From Streptomyces anulatus (GTDB taxonomy: Bacteria; Actinomycetota; Actinomycetes; Streptomycetales; Streptomycetaceae), in assembly GCF_000721175.1 (NCBI RefSeq), contig NZ_JOEZ01000028.1, forward strand, positions 1 through 64,000: DNA of 64,000 nt. The letters are read 5' to 3'. Position 1 is the first letter of the stretch. The number at the start of each line of letters is the position of its first letter. Shown in pieces: positions 33,197-41,745 of the stretch. The position numbers were made by a program, and so were the translations under genes. A model generated the notes under the pieces. The model did not search any database and was not told the origin of the DNA. It saw only the letters and a list, made by a program, of their open reading frames with translations.

Positions 33197-33661
33197 CTAG
33201 GGCTGTCCCGCGATTCCCGGCGGGCGCACGACGACAGCTACGGCACCTCGCCGCGTTGTCGGAACATCCACATACATCCAGTATGCGGATGCCCCTCCGC
33301 CTTGCGATGCACCGACGACCTGGACAGCGACGTTCCCGATCTCGAAGCCCCCGGCGCGGACGATCCGGGCGGCTTCGGTGAGCAGTGTGATGCCCGCGGC
33401 CCCGGACCACTCGGGGCGGCCGGTGCCGAAGTGCTGCCCCAGGTCGCCGAGACCGGCGGCGGAGAAGAGCGCGTTGCACGCGGCGTGCGCGACGACGTCG
33501 GCGTCCGAGTGACCGGCGAGACCGGGGCCCTCGCCCTCCCACTTCAGGCCCGCGCACCACAGCTCGCGGCCCTCCTCGAAGGCGTGGATGTCGGTGCCGA
33601 TCCCGACGAGCGGGATGACGGGTGCGGCGGGCGTTCCGGCCGCATGCTGCTCAGAAGCCAT
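33197..33661 (-). CDS. ispF: IspF-like protein with replaced C-terminus, probably damaged
   Basis: The first 115 residues are a normal MEcPP synthase of the MEP isoprenoid pathway: [20 protein letters not shown] with metal ligands Asp and His, [20 protein letters not shown] with the third ligand, and [10 protein letters not shown]. The usual continuation (RPKxxxRRxEAxxxL ... TTTDGLGxTGRGEG, which carries the catalytic Thr and CDP contacts) is absent. It is replaced by [20 protein letters not shown] and a short tail ending IAGQP. No frame nearby restores the missing end. The start overlaps the ispD stop by 11 bp. Activity is doubtful unless a second ispF exists or the sequence is misassembled. 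Confidence 0.75.
   Translation of the reverse strand: MASEQHAAGTPAAPVIPLVGIGTDIHAFEEGRELWCAGLKWEGEGPGLAGHSDADVVAHAACNALFSAAGLGDLGQHFGTGRPEWSGAAGITLLTEAARIVRAGGFEIGNVAVQVVGASQGGGASAYWMYVDVPTTRRGAVAVVVRPPGIAGQP
33266..33290. repeat. Hairpin element at the altered ispF 3' end
   Basis: ATCCACATAC (33266-33275) pairs with GTATGCGGAT (33281-33290), one mismatch or wobble, across a 5-nt loop. It lies inside the foreign tail of ispF, consistent with a small inserted or recombined element. Confidence 0.5.
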
Positions 33662-34418
33662 CGTTGGCCCTCCTGCGGGCGAGTACCGCTTCGGCCAGTA
33701 CGAGGTCGAGCGGCCGGGTCACCTTGAACGCCTCCTCGTGGCCGGGGACGACGACCACCGGCGCGCCGAGGCGCTCCACCATGCCCGCGTCGTCCGTGGC
33801 GCCCTCGCCGTCGAGCGCGACCTCGGCGTGGGCCCGCACCAGCGTGTCCCGGTCGAAGCCCTGCGGCGTCTGCACCGCGCGCAGCCTGGCCCGTACGGGG
33901 GTGGCGAGCACCGGCTCCGGCTCGCCGGGCGTCCCGGCCGGCTCGACCTCCTTGACGGTGTCCGCGAGGGGCAGCGCGGGGACGACGGCGGGTGCACCGT
34001 CCCGTACGGCGGCGGCGACCGCGTCGACCGTGTCGACCGGCACCAGGGGGCGGGCGGCGTCGTGGACCAGGACGACGGAGAAGTCCTCGGGCAGCGCGTC
34101 GAGGCCCAGGCGCACGGACTCCTGGCGGGTCTCACCGCCCGGCACGACCAGATAGTCGGTGCGCTCGGGCAGCGCGTGCTCGTCGAGGAGGTGCTTCACC
34201 TCGGGCGCGCCGTCCGGCGGGGCGACGACCACGACGAGGGAGACGGCGCGGGACGCGGCCATGGCGCGAATGGCGTGGATCAGCATGGGCGTCCCGCCGA
34301 GCACCCGGAGGGCCTTGGGCGCGCCCGGCCCGAGTCGCACGCCCCGCCCGGCGGCGGGGATCACCGCGGCGGTACGGGGAGGGCGCGGCCGGTCGGTCGG
34401 GGGTGGCGTCGATGACAT
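33651..34418 (-). CDS. ispD: 2-C-methyl-D-erythritol 4-phosphate cytidylyltransferase
   Basis: A 255-residue IspD, which makes CDP-ME from MEP and CTP. The CTP-binding motif [20 protein letters not shown] is near residue 20, the product-side motif [20 protein letters not shown] near 120 and [20 protein letters not shown] near 190, and [13 protein letters not shown] follows. The ATG at 34418 begins at the conserved length; an upstream start at 34496 would add 26 unsupported residues. Its stop overlaps the ispF start, as usual for ispDF pairs. Confidence 0.94.
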   Translation of the reverse strand: MSSTPPPTDRPRPPRTAAVIPAAGRGVRLGPGAPKALRVLGGTPMLIHAIRAMAASRAVSLVVVVAPPDGAPEVKHLLDEHALPERTDYLVVPGGETRQESVRLGLDALPEDFSVVLVHDAARPLVPVDTVDAVAAAVRDGAPAVVPALPLADTVKEVEPAGTPGEPEPVLATPVRARLRAVQTPQGFDRDTLVRAHAEVALDGEGATDDAGMVERLGAPVVVVPGHEEAFKVTRPLDLVLAEAVLARRRANDGF

Positions 34419-34702
34419 CGGTTGCACTCCGAAGGTCCGAGAGGGTCCGAGGGGGAAGGTCCGAAGGTTCGGCAGGTTTGTTTCCACGACCGACATGGGT
34501 AGGGGCCCAGCGAGCCGGGCGTGACGCCCTGACTCGCACCGGGCCCCTTCCGTGACACCCGGTCGAGCACAGGTCGCATCGGGCGCTCAAGCACCACCGG
34601 AGGCCGCCGCGTAGCGACGGTCGCCGCATTCACGGATCACGCCGCGGGCACGAGGGTGACCGGCAGTCGGGCACCGGATGTGGACGCGGGTCGGAGTTGG
34701 TG

Positions 34703-34763
34703 GGTCCGGATCCGGACCTGCGGATCCGGGTCCGAGCATGCGGTTCTGGGTCCGAACATGCCG
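34703..34763. repeat. Palindrome and 20-bp direct repeat between carD and ispD
   Basis: GGTCCGGATCCGGACC (34703-34718) is a perfect 16-bp palindrome. GGGTCCGA(G/A)CATGC(G/C)G then occurs at 34728-34743 and 34748-34763, exactly 20 bp apart. The rest of the 423-bp gene-free space 34419-34841 shows no gene; the ispD promoter must lie in it. Confidence 0.65.
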
Positions 34764-34841
34764 CAGCGCCCGACGACACAGCGTGGAAACGGCTGGTCAG
34801 CGGGCACCGCGGCACATTCATACGACCGGTGCGATCCGGTT

Positions 34842-35324
34842 TCAGGACGCGAGGACCTCGTCGAGCAGGGCCTCGGCCTTGTCCTCGTTCGTGTTCTCCG
34901 CGAGAGCGAGTTCGCTCACCAGGATCTGGCGGGCCTTGGCGAGCATGCGCTTCTCTCCGGCGGAGAGACCGCGCTCGCGCTCCCGACGCCACAGGTCACG
35001 CACTACTTCGGCGACCTTGATGACATCGCCGGAGGCGAGCTTTTCGAGATTTGCCTTGTAGCGCCGGGACCAGTTCGTCGGCTCTTCGGCATACGGTGCG
35101 CGCAGCACCTCGAAGACCCGGTCCAGCCCGTCCTGCCCGACCACGTCGCGCACGCCTACGAACTCCGCGTTGTCCGCCGGCACACGAACCGTCAAGTCGC
35201 CCTGGGCGACCTTGAGCACCAAGTAGGTCTTGTCCACGCCTTTGATCTGGCGAGTTTCGATAGCCTCGATCAGCGCGGCCCCGTGATGGGGATAGACCAC
35301 GGTGTCGCCAACCTTGAACGTCAT
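34842..35324 (-). CDS. carD: CarD-family RNA polymerase-binding regulator
   Basis: A 160-residue CarD protein. The N-terminal Tudor-like RNAP-interaction domain is [20 protein letters not shown] then AIETRQIKG, with [19 protein letters not shown]. The C-terminal helical DNA-binding domain includes [20 protein letters not shown], with the Trp that contacts the upstream edge of the transcription bubble, and [20 protein letters not shown]. CarD stabilises open complexes at most housekeeping promoters in actinobacteria. GGAAGGGG lies about 10 nt before the ATG. It stands upstream of ispD-ispF on the same strand, as in other Streptomyces. Confidence 0.95.
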   Translation of the reverse strand: MTFKVGDTVVYPHHGAALIEAIETRQIKGVDKTYLVLKVAQGDLTVRVPADNAEFVGVRDVVGQDGLDRVFEVLRAPYAEEPTNWSRRYKANLEKLASGDVIKVAEVVRDLWRRERERGLSAGEKRMLAKARQILVSELALAENTNEDKAEALLDEVLAS

Positions 35325-35990
35325 GTGACAGGTACCCCTTCCGTGGCTATCCAGAGTAACACGAGAACCGCATCTCCTGAATGGCGTTTTCGCAGGTCAG
35401 GGCATATCTCGGGGCTTGACAACAGCGACACGGACGTGCTGCGGAAGGCTTCCGGAAGGCGGTATTCGCAGGTCGGAGCCACTGCGCACCCGGAGCGAAA
35501 CACCCACGTCACATGCCCCGGAAGTCCTGCAGAAGAGGGCGAAAGTCCCGTTTTGTCGGTTTACGGATGGCGATCATTCCATACTCCGTTCGATGACCGC
35601 TCACCCGTACGAGCGTAACTGCCGGGCCGCAATGAAATTGATCAAGCCAGGGGCCGCCCGGCACTTTTCCGCCGCGAAGCGGGGAATGGAGAAGAAGCCA
35701 CGACGCGGGCGGAAGAATTGATCACACGGATTATGTGAACGGCACATGGCGTACCGGCCGGTAGAACACCTTGCGGGAACACCTCGCGGACCGTTCGGCG
35801 GGCCTGCCGCGGAAGGGCGGGCCCGGCCCTGATCGACGAGACACCTCCAAGGGGCGGGTCGGGTGCGGGGCGGGCACGGCGGCTCGGTAGCCTAAGGCCG
35901 CTGACACACCCTTGGGGCGGCTTCACACCACCGCCCGACGCCCGACGTCCGAAGCCCGCAGATCCGATCGTTCAAGGAGTTGCCGCCGCC
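35325..35990. other. 666-bp divergent intergenic region, no gene supported
   Basis: This space separates carD (minus) from the lipoprotein gene (plus) and must hold both promoters. A TTGACA occurs at about 35417. It is richer in A+T than the surroundings. A short frame at about 35593-35721 encoding a Lys/Arg-rich peptide lacks coding bias and a good start signal, so I do not call it. Confidence 0.4.
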
Positions 35991-36695
35991 GTGAGCCGCA
36001 GCCTTCGACACGGCGCCCTCGCCGCCACCGCCACCGTGCTCTCGATCGTCTCCCTGTCCGCCTGTGCGGCGGGCAACAACGCCGAGACGCTCAAGGTCAG
36101 GCCGGACAACCCGGCCACCACGGTGGGCGACATCAAGATCCAGAACGTCAACGTGATCACGCAGCCCGACGGCGGCGCGGACGGCCCCGCCGTCGTCGCC
36201 GCGACGCTGTTCAACGACGGCACCGAGCGCGAGGTGCTGGAGGCGGTCACGCTGCCCGGCAGCGACGTCGAGGTGAAGCTCCAGGCCGCCGAGGGCGAGG
36301 GGCCCATCGTGGTCCCGGCCGGCGGCCAGGTCATCATCGGCGGCAAGGGCAACGCCGCCGCCGTGATCGAGAACAGTGGCGAGGCCGCGCGCAACGGTGA
36401 CGTCCAGCAGGTCGTCTTCAAGCTCAGCCGGACCGGCGACGTCGGCCTCGGCGCCAGCGTCTTCCCCGCCGAGGGCTTCTTCAAGGACTTCGGCCCCAGC
36501 CCCAAGGCGGAGGCGCCCGCGCCGAAGCCGAGCCCGACCCCGTCGGGCAACGCCTCCGGCGAGGGGGAGACCCCCGGCGCGACCACGGGCGAGACGTCCG
36601 GTGCGCCGGCGAACGGCTCCGGCACCGAAGGCGCCCAGGGCGACGCGGCTGCGCAGGGCGCGGGCGACGCCGCCTCGGTGCCCGCGGCCGACTGA
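35991..36695 (+). CDS. Lipoprotein, DUF461/PCuAC-like
   Basis: A 234-residue exported protein. The lipoprotein signal is RSLRHGALAATATVLSIVSL with lipobox LSAC near residues 23-26. The mature domain of about 130 residues resembles the cupredoxin-like DUF461/PCu(A)C fold: VGDIKIQNVNVITQPDGG, VVAATLFNDGTEREVLEAVT and PAGGQVIIGGKG. The His/Met copper ligands of true PCuAC are not obvious. It ends in a Pro/Gly/Ala tail of about 70 residues. The GTG at 35991 follows AAGGAGTTG. It is convergent with phoP and separated by a perfect hairpin. Confidence 0.8.
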   Translation: MSRSLRHGALAATATVLSIVSLSACAAGNNAETLKVRPDNPATTVGDIKIQNVNVITQPDGGADGPAVVAATLFNDGTEREVLEAVTLPGSDVEVKLQAAEGEGPIVVPAGGQVIIGGKGNAAAVIENSGEAARNGDVQQVVFKLSRTGDVGLGASVFPAEGFFKDFGPSPKAEAPAPKPSPTPSGNASGEGETPGATTGETSGAPANGSGTEGAQGDAAAQGAGDAASVPAAD

Positions 36696-36744
36696 CGCGG
36701 GCGCTCCGGCCCCGTAACGCGGGCACACCGCACACAGCACGCAC

Positions 36745-36784
36745 GCCGAAGGGGCGCTTCCCGGCCGGGAAGCGCCCCTTCGGC
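36745..36784. terminator. Perfect 20-bp inverted repeat terminator
   Basis: GCCGAAGGGGCGCTTCCCGG (36745-36764) is followed directly by its exact complement (36765-36784). It serves the convergent lipoprotein and phoP genes. Confidence 0.9.
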
Positions 36785-36801
36785 ATACGCGGCCTCGCGG
36801 T

Positions 36802-37482
36802 TTACGGCTCGAACTTGTACCCCAGGCCCCGCACGGTGACGAGGTAGCGCGGCGCACCCGGGTCGGGCTCGATCTTGGCGCGCAGGCGCTTCACGTGGAC
36901 GTCGAGGGTCTTGGTGTCGCCGACGTAGTCCGCGCCCCAGACCCGGTCGATGAGCTGCATCCGGGTCAGCACCCGGCCCGCGTTGCGCAGCAGCATCTCC
37001 AGCAGGTCGAACTCCTTGAGCGGGAGGTCGACCTTGCCGCCGGAGACGGTGACCACGTGCCGGTCCACGTCCATCCGGACCGGTCCCGCCTCCAGGGCGG
37101 CCGGGGTGACCTCCTCCGGCTCCCCGCGGCGACGCAGGACGGCCCGGATGCGGGCGACGAGCTCCCGGGAGGAGAAGGGCTTGGTGACGTAGTCGTCGGC
37201 TCCTATTTCCAGCCCGACGACCTTGTCGATCTCACTGTCCTTGGCGGTGACCATGATCACCGGGACGTTGGAGCGGCTGCGGAGCTGGCGGCACACCTCG
37301 GTGCCGGGCAGGCCGGGCAGCATCAGGTCGAGCAGGACCAGGTCGGCGCCGTTGCGCTCGAACTCGTCCAGCCCGTCGGGGCCGGTCGCCGCGATGGCGA
37401 CCTCGAAACCTTCCTTGCGCAGCATGTAGGACAGGGCGTCGCTGAAGGATTCCTCATCCTCGACGACAAGCACTCGGGTCAC
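36802..37482 (-). CDS. phoP: Response regulator PhoP
   Basis: A 226-residue OmpR-family regulator. The receiver domain (1-120) has the acidic pair VLVVEDEESFSD, the phospho-acceptor Asp in LVLLDLMLPGLPGTEV near 52, Thr in VIMVTAKDSE near 80 and Lys in ADDYVTKPFSSRELVARI near 102. The winged-helix domain ends KTLDVHVKRLRAKIEPDPGA. It switches on phosphate-starvation genes and represses antibiotic production in Streptomyces by binding PHO boxes. Its start overlaps the end of phoR by 4 bp. Confidence 0.95.
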   Translation of the reverse strand: MTRVLVVEDEESFSDALSYMLRKEGFEVAIAATGPDGLDEFERNGADLVLLDLMLPGLPGTEVCRQLRSRSNVPVIMVTAKDSEIDKVVGLEIGADDYVTKPFSSRELVARIRAVLRRRGEPEEVTPAALEAGPVRMDVDRHVVTVSGGKVDLPLKEFDLLEMLLRNAGRVLTRMQLIDRVWGADYVGDTKTLDVHVKRLRAKIEPDPGAPRYLVTVRGLGYKFEP

Positions 37483-38741
37483 GGAAGAGCCTCCGGGGCA
37501 GGGAAGGGGTCAAAGGTGTCGGTCTCGTACGGCCCCTCGTCGTCGCCGTTGACGATAAGCGGTCCGCCGGTGGTGCGCTCCCTCGTGGCGCCCGATTCGG
37601 GCAGCCGGAGGGTGAAGGTGGAGCCCTGTCCTTCGGAGCTCCAGACGGTGACCTCCCCGCCGTGCGAGGCGGCCACGTGCTTGACGATGGCGAGGCCGAG
37701 ACCGGTGCCACCGGTGGCCCGTGAGCGGGCCGGGTCGACGCGGTAGAACCGCTCGAAGACCCGTTCGCGGTCCTTCTCGGAGATGCCGATCCCCTGGTCG
37801 GTGACGGCTATCTCGATGAGGTCCCCGCCGGGCGATGCCATCCGGCGTGCGGCGATGCCGACGCGGGTGTGGGCGGGGCTGTAGTTGACGGCGTTCTCGA
37901 CGAGGTTGCCGAGCGCGCCGACGAGCTGGCCGCGGTTGCCCCAGACCGTGAGGTCCTCGGTGCCCGCGGAGGCCATGGTGATCTGCTTCGAGCCGGCCTG
38001 CTGGCGGCAGCGGTCGATCGCCTCGGCCACCAGCGTCTCCACCTTGACCGGCTCGGCGTCCTCCAGCGGGTCGTCGTTCTGCACCCGGGAGAGGTCGATG
38101 AGCTCCTGGACGAGGTTGGTCAGCCGGGTCGCCTCGATCTGCATCCGCCCGGCGAACCGCTCCACCGCCTCCGGGTCGTCGGAGGCGTCCATGACCGCCT
38201 CGGAGAGCAGGGAGAGCGCCCCGGTCGGCGTCTTGAGCTCATGGCTGACGTTGGCGACGAAGTCGCGCCGTACCGCTTCTATCCGGCGGGCCTCGGTGAG
38301 GTCCTCCACCAGCAGCAGCACCAGTCGCGAGCCCAGCGGGGCGACCCGGGCGGAGACGGCGAGGGTGTCCCCCCGGCCGGTGCCGCGCCGGGGCAGGTCC
38401 AGCTCGCCCTGTCGTATCTCCCCGTCCCGCCGGGTGTCCCTGGCCATGTTGAGCATGGGCTCGACGGCCAGCCGGCCGCCCCTGACCAGACCCAGGGCGT
38501 ACGCCGCGGAGCTGGCCTTGACCACGCTGTCGCTCTCGTCGAGGACGACGGCGGAGGAGCTGAGAACGGAGAGGACGGTGTCCACTCCGGGGGGCAGGGC
38601 CGCGTTGCTGTCGGGCCGCAGGGACGTACGCGTGGGCCGTTTCAGGTCGCGCTCGCTCCAGCGGAACGCCAGCATGGCGATCACACCGGTACAGAGACCG
38701 GCGATCGCTGCAGCTGCGGCGACCGCCGCGTTCACGTCCAT
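37479..38741 (-). CDS. phoR: Sensor histidine kinase PhoR (SenX3-like)
   Basis: A 420-residue kinase with one N-terminal membrane helix (VAAAAAIAGLCTGVIAMLAF), a PAS-like region (about 60-150), the HisKA domain with the phospho-acceptor FVANVSHELKTPTGALSLLS near 165, and a HATPase domain with VENAVNYSPAHTRVG, VTDQGIGISEKDRERVFERF and ATGGTGLGLAIVKHVAASH. Two-helix periplasmic sensors are not present, matching SenX3-type PhoR, which senses through PhoU and the Pst system. It is divergent from phoU across the PHO-box region and precedes phoP. Confidence 0.94.
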   Translation of the reverse strand: MDVNAAVAAAAAIAGLCTGVIAMLAFRWSERDLKRPTRTSLRPDSNAALPPGVDTVLSVLSSSAVVLDESDSVVKASSAAYALGLVRGGRLAVEPMLNMARDTRRDGEIRQGELDLPRRGTGRGDTLAVSARVAPLGSRLVLLLVEDLTEARRIEAVRRDFVANVSHELKTPTGALSLLSEAVMDASDDPEAVERFAGRMQIEATRLTNLVQELIDLSRVQNDDPLEDAEPVKVETLVAEAIDRCRQQAGSKQITMASAGTEDLTVWGNRGQLVGALGNLVENAVNYSPAHTRVGIAARRMASPGGDLIEIAVTDQGIGISEKDRERVFERFYRVDPARSRATGGTGLGLAIVKHVAASHGGEVTVWSSEGQGSTFTLRLPESGATRERTTGGPLIVNGDDEGPYETDTFDPFPAPEALP

Positions 38742-38814
38742 GCTTCAAGGTTATGCGGGTGCGCCGACTCCCTCCCAGCCGTCCGAGTGCCTTCTCGAAC
38801 ACTCGTCGCCCAGA

Positions 38815-38847
38815 GTTCACCGAGGGGATGGAGCCGGTTCACTTAGG
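38815..38847. promoter_or_regulatory. PHO box (PhoP direct repeats) in the phoR-phoU divergon
   Basis: GTTCACC at 38815-38821 and GTTCACT at 38837-38843 are 22 bp apart, two 11-bp units, with a degenerate unit between. This is the Streptomyces PhoP direct-repeat pattern, sited where PhoP can control both phoR-phoP and phoU. Confidence 0.8.
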
Positions 38848-38939
38848 GGGTCGGATCCCGACGCGTTGTGCCCCCACCGTGTAACCGTGGGGGTCGGTCC
38901 GAGACCCCGGCCTCAGTTTGGAACTGGAGAGGGACTTCC

Positions 38940-39617
38940 ATGCGCGACGCTTACCACGAGGAACTCGATTCGATCGGAGAAGGCCTGGTCGAGATGGCCC
39001 GGCTGGTCGGCTCGGCGATCGGGCGGGCGACCACGTCCATGCTCGACGCCGACCTGACGCTGGCCGAGAACGTGATCGCCGGCGACCAGAAGGTCGACGA
39101 CCTCCAGCACGACCTGGAGGCCCGCGCCATCGCGCTCCTCGCCCGCCAGCAGCCGGTGGCGACCGACCTGCGCATCGTGGTGACCTCGCTGCGGATGAGC
39201 GCCGACCTGGAGCGCTCGGGCGACCTCGCCCAGCACGTGGCGAAGCTGGCCCGGCTGCGCTTCCCGCAGGCGGCGGTCCCGCACGACCTCCACGCCACCA
39301 TCCTGGAGATGGGCCAGCTCGCCCAGCGCCTGATGGCCAAGGCGGCGGAGGTCATCATCACCAAGGACGTCGATCTGGCGCTCCAGCTGGAGCAGGACGA
39401 CGACGAGATGGACCTGCTGCACCGCACGCTGTTCCAGCACCTGATGGACGACCGCTGGAAGCACGGCATCGAGACGGCCGTCGACGTGACGCTGCTGGGC
39501 CGCTACTACGAGCGCTTCGCCGACCACGCGGTGTCGGTCGCCAAGCGCGTCGTCTACCTGGTGACGGGTGAGCACGCGGACGAGATCCAGGCGGCGGCGC
39601 CGGTCGAGGGCGCGTAA
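38940..39617 (+). CDS. phoU: Phosphate transport system regulator PhoU
   Basis: A 225-residue all-helical PhoU with its two repeats of a three-helix bundle. The signature acidic metal-binding motifs are VIAGDQKVDDLQHDLEARAI near residue 42 and LQLEQDDDEMDLLHRTLFQH near 145. The C-terminal repeat has LLGRYYERFADHAVSVAKRV. It links the Pst transporter to PhoR and is needed to shut the regulon off in high phosphate. The ATG at 38940 has GAGAGGGAC just upstream. It is divergent from phoR-phoP. Confidence 0.95.
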   Translation: MRDAYHEELDSIGEGLVEMARLVGSAIGRATTSMLDADLTLAENVIAGDQKVDDLQHDLEARAIALLARQQPVATDLRIVVTSLRMSADLERSGDLAQHVAKLARLRFPQAAVPHDLHATILEMGQLAQRLMAKAAEVIITKDVDLALQLEQDDDEMDLLHRTLFQHLMDDRWKHGIETAVDVTLLGRYYERFADHAVSVAKRVVYLVTGEHADEIQAAAPVEGA

Positions 39618-39622
39618 CGGCC

Positions 39623-39663
39623 GCTGCGGTACGGCGACGGTGCGGCTGCGGTACGGCGACGGT
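39623..39663 (+). repeat. 19-bp direct repeat after phoU
   Basis: GCTGCGGTACGGCGACGGT occurs at 39623-39641 and again at 39645-39663, with further degenerate copies of CGGTACGGC to about 39710. It begins 6 bp past the phoU stop. Nothing else is seen in 39664-39881 apart from the ribosome-binding site of the next gene. Confidence 0.7.
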
Positions 39664-39881
39664 ACGACTCCGACAGGGCTCCGGTACGGCTCCGGTGCGG
39701 CGACGCCGTGCCGGAGCGTCACCAGCCCGGTATCCATGGGCATCACTACTGGCGTACGCGGGTCGCACATACGTTCCTGCGCGCGTGCGCCGTTGATGCG
39801 CCTGCCGGGATGGGCGTGCAATGGGGCGGGGCGGTGCACCATGCCGACCGCCGCCCCAGCCGTACGCCCTGAGGAGGGACC

Positions 39882-40022
39882 ATGGCCGATTCCCCCATGA
39901 CCGAACCCCAGCAGGAGACCCCGACCGAAGTGGTGCACCGAGGCGTGCTCGGCGCCTGCGGCTGCGGCTCGGGCTGCGGGTGCGGCTGCCAGTCCGGTGC
40001 CCCGTGCCAGTGCGGCGGCTGA
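39882..40022 (+). CDS. 46-residue cysteine-rich protein
   Basis: A small gene with an excellent ribosome-binding site (GAGGAGGGAC directly before ATG). The product starts MADSPMTEPQQETPTEVVH and ends with the Cys/Gly-rich stretch CGCGSGCGCGCQSGAPCQC, which holds seven cysteines in 19 residues. Such a cluster can bind zinc or copper like a small metallothionein, or be matured as a peptide. The N-terminus is acidic and there is no signal peptide. I do not recognise a named family. It follows phoU by 264 bp, so separate transcription is likely. Confidence 0.75.
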   Translation: MADSPMTEPQQETPTEVVHRGVLGACGCGSGCGCGCQSGAPCQCGG

Positions 40023-40209
40023 TCCGGCCGACTCGCACCGCGTACGCAACGGACGGCGCCCGCCCGGTTCTTCCTCCGGGCGGGCGCCGTTCCGCGTTCA
40101 GGTTCCGGGTCCCGGGCCCGGGGCGAAGCGCTGCCCGGAGGAGGCCCGGGGCAAGGCGCTGCCCGCGTCCGGATTCCGGGCGGGCGGCGTCCGCTCGACG
40201 GGCCGCCGG

Positions 40210-41538
40210 TCAGACGGCCCGCTCCGCCGACGGCGCGGGTGCGGGCTCCGGCTCGGCCTGGTCCGGCCGGGCCTCGGCCGGGACGGGTGCGGGCTCGGGC
40301 AGGGCGTCCGCAACGTCGTGCTCCTCGCGCGGCAGGTTGCGCATCAGCAGCCAGTAGCCGAGGCCGGCGACCGTGCCGATCACGGCGCAGGCGGTCCAGA
40401 GCCAGGTGGCGCCGTAGTGGTCGATGACGAAGCCGGACATCAGCGGCGCGACGAGCGCGGCCACCGACCACGACATCGTGTACACGCCCTGGTAGCGGCC
40501 CCGGCCCTCGGCGGGCGACAACTGCACGACCAGACCCGTCTGGGTGGGCGCGTTCACGATCTCGGCCAGCGTCCAGACGCACACCGTCAGGGCGTACGCC
40601 GCGACCGACCCGGCGAAGGCCGTCAGCCCGAAGCCGTACCCGGCGAGCAGCGAGGAGATGATCAGCAGCCGGCGCGGATCGCGGTGCTGGATGAAGCGGG
40701 TGACGGGGATCTGCAGGACCACGATCAGCACACCGTTGACGGCGATGGCGGTGCCGAAGTCGGAGCTGGAGAGCCCGTCCGTACCCATCGCCACCGGCAG
40801 CCCCACGTACCCCTGCTGGAAGATCAGCGACACCAGGAACGACAGCCCCACGACACCCATGTAGCGCCCGTCGCGCAGCACGGTGGTCAGCCGCACCTCG
40901 TCCTTGGGCCGCTTGCCGCCGGCGCTCTTCACGACCGCTTCCGCGGGCCGTGACTCCGGGACCTTCACGAACACGACGACGGCGCACACGAGCGTCATCA
41001 GGGCCTCGCCGATGAAACCGGCGAGGTAGCTGTACTCGGCGATGAACCCGGCCCCGGCGGAGGAGATCGCGAAGCCGAGGTTGATGGCCCAGTAGTTGAG
41101 CGAGAAGGCCCGGACCCGGTCCTTCGGGGGCACGATGTCGGCCATCATCGCCTGGACGGCGGGGCGGGAGGCGTTGCTCGCCATGCCGACGAAGAACGCC
41201 ACCGCGGCGATGGCGAAGGGATGCACCATGAACCCGAGCACCGCCACCGACACCGCGGTGGAGACCTGGGCGATCAGCATGGTGGGCCGCCGCCCGAGCC
41301 GGTCGGTCATCACGCCCGCACCGAGCGAGGAGATGACCCCGCCGAGCCCGTGGAGGGCGGCGACGAGCCCGGCGTACGAGGCGGAGTAGCCCCGGTCCAG
41401 GGTCAGATACAGGGCCATGAAGGTCGCGACGAACGCCCCGAGGCGGTTGACCAGGGTGCTGGTCCACAGCCACCAGAACTCGCGGGGCATCCCCGAGACG
41501 GTCTCCCGGGCGGCTCTGCGCAGACCGGCGACGGACAT
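40210..41538 (-). CDS. MFS transporter
   Basis: A 442-residue, 12-helix major facilitator protein. Clear features are the start [20 protein letters not shown], the loop 2-3 motif [19 protein letters not shown] (motif A), the helix-5 motif [20 protein letters not shown], and an acidic Pro/Ala/Glu tail after the last helix ([12 protein letters not shown]). It resembles MFS exporters of the MdtH/drug-efflux type. The substrate is unknown. GGGGGA lies 6 nt before the ATG at 41538. It is divergent from gpmA. Confidence 0.9.
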   Translation of the reverse strand: MSVAGLRRAARETVSGMPREFWWLWTSTLVNRLGAFVATFMALYLTLDRGYSASYAGLVAALHGLGGVISSLGAGVMTDRLGRRPTMLIAQVSTAVSVAVLGFMVHPFAIAAVAFFVGMASNASRPAVQAMMADIVPPKDRVRAFSLNYWAINLGFAISSAGAGFIAEYSYLAGFIGEALMTLVCAVVVFVKVPESRPAEAVVKSAGGKRPKDEVRLTTVLRDGRYMGVVGLSFLVSLIFQQGYVGLPVAMGTDGLSSSDFGTAIAVNGVLIVVLQIPVTRFIQHRDPRRLLIISSLLAGYGFGLTAFAGSVAAYALTVCVWTLAEIVNAPTQTGLVVQLSPAEGRGRYQGVYTMSWSVAALVAPLMSGFVIDHYGATWLWTACAVIGTVAGLGYWLLMRNLPREEHDVADALPEPAPVPAEARPDQAEPEPAPAPSAERAV

Positions 41539-41732
41539 AAGGATTCCCCCCACGGGACGTACGGAACGAGGGCCTCGGGTAACACTCCCGGCGGCCATCG
41601 AGACATTACGAAGCCCGGCTCCCCGCCCGCCACCGGATTGACGCCCACCGTCAATCGTCCGGCCGTCGGGCCCTCCCCGGCCGGGCCCTGTCCGCGTTGC
41701 GGGCGGGCGCGCGGAGGCCGCACGGGTTCGAT

Positions 41733-41738
41733 TACGCT
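41733..41738 (+). promoter_or_regulatory. -10 element (TACGCT) before gpmA
   Basis: TACGCT ends 7 nt upstream of the ATG at 41746; no ribosome-binding site is seen, so the gpmA mRNA is probably leaderless. Confidence 0.5.
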
Positions 41739-41745
41739 CGGACTC

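Noticed and set aside
35416..35721. Possible small gene between carD and the lipoprotein gene
   Set aside because: No ribosome-binding site, no coding bias, and the Lys/Arg-rich end looks like chance reading of AT-richer promoter DNA.
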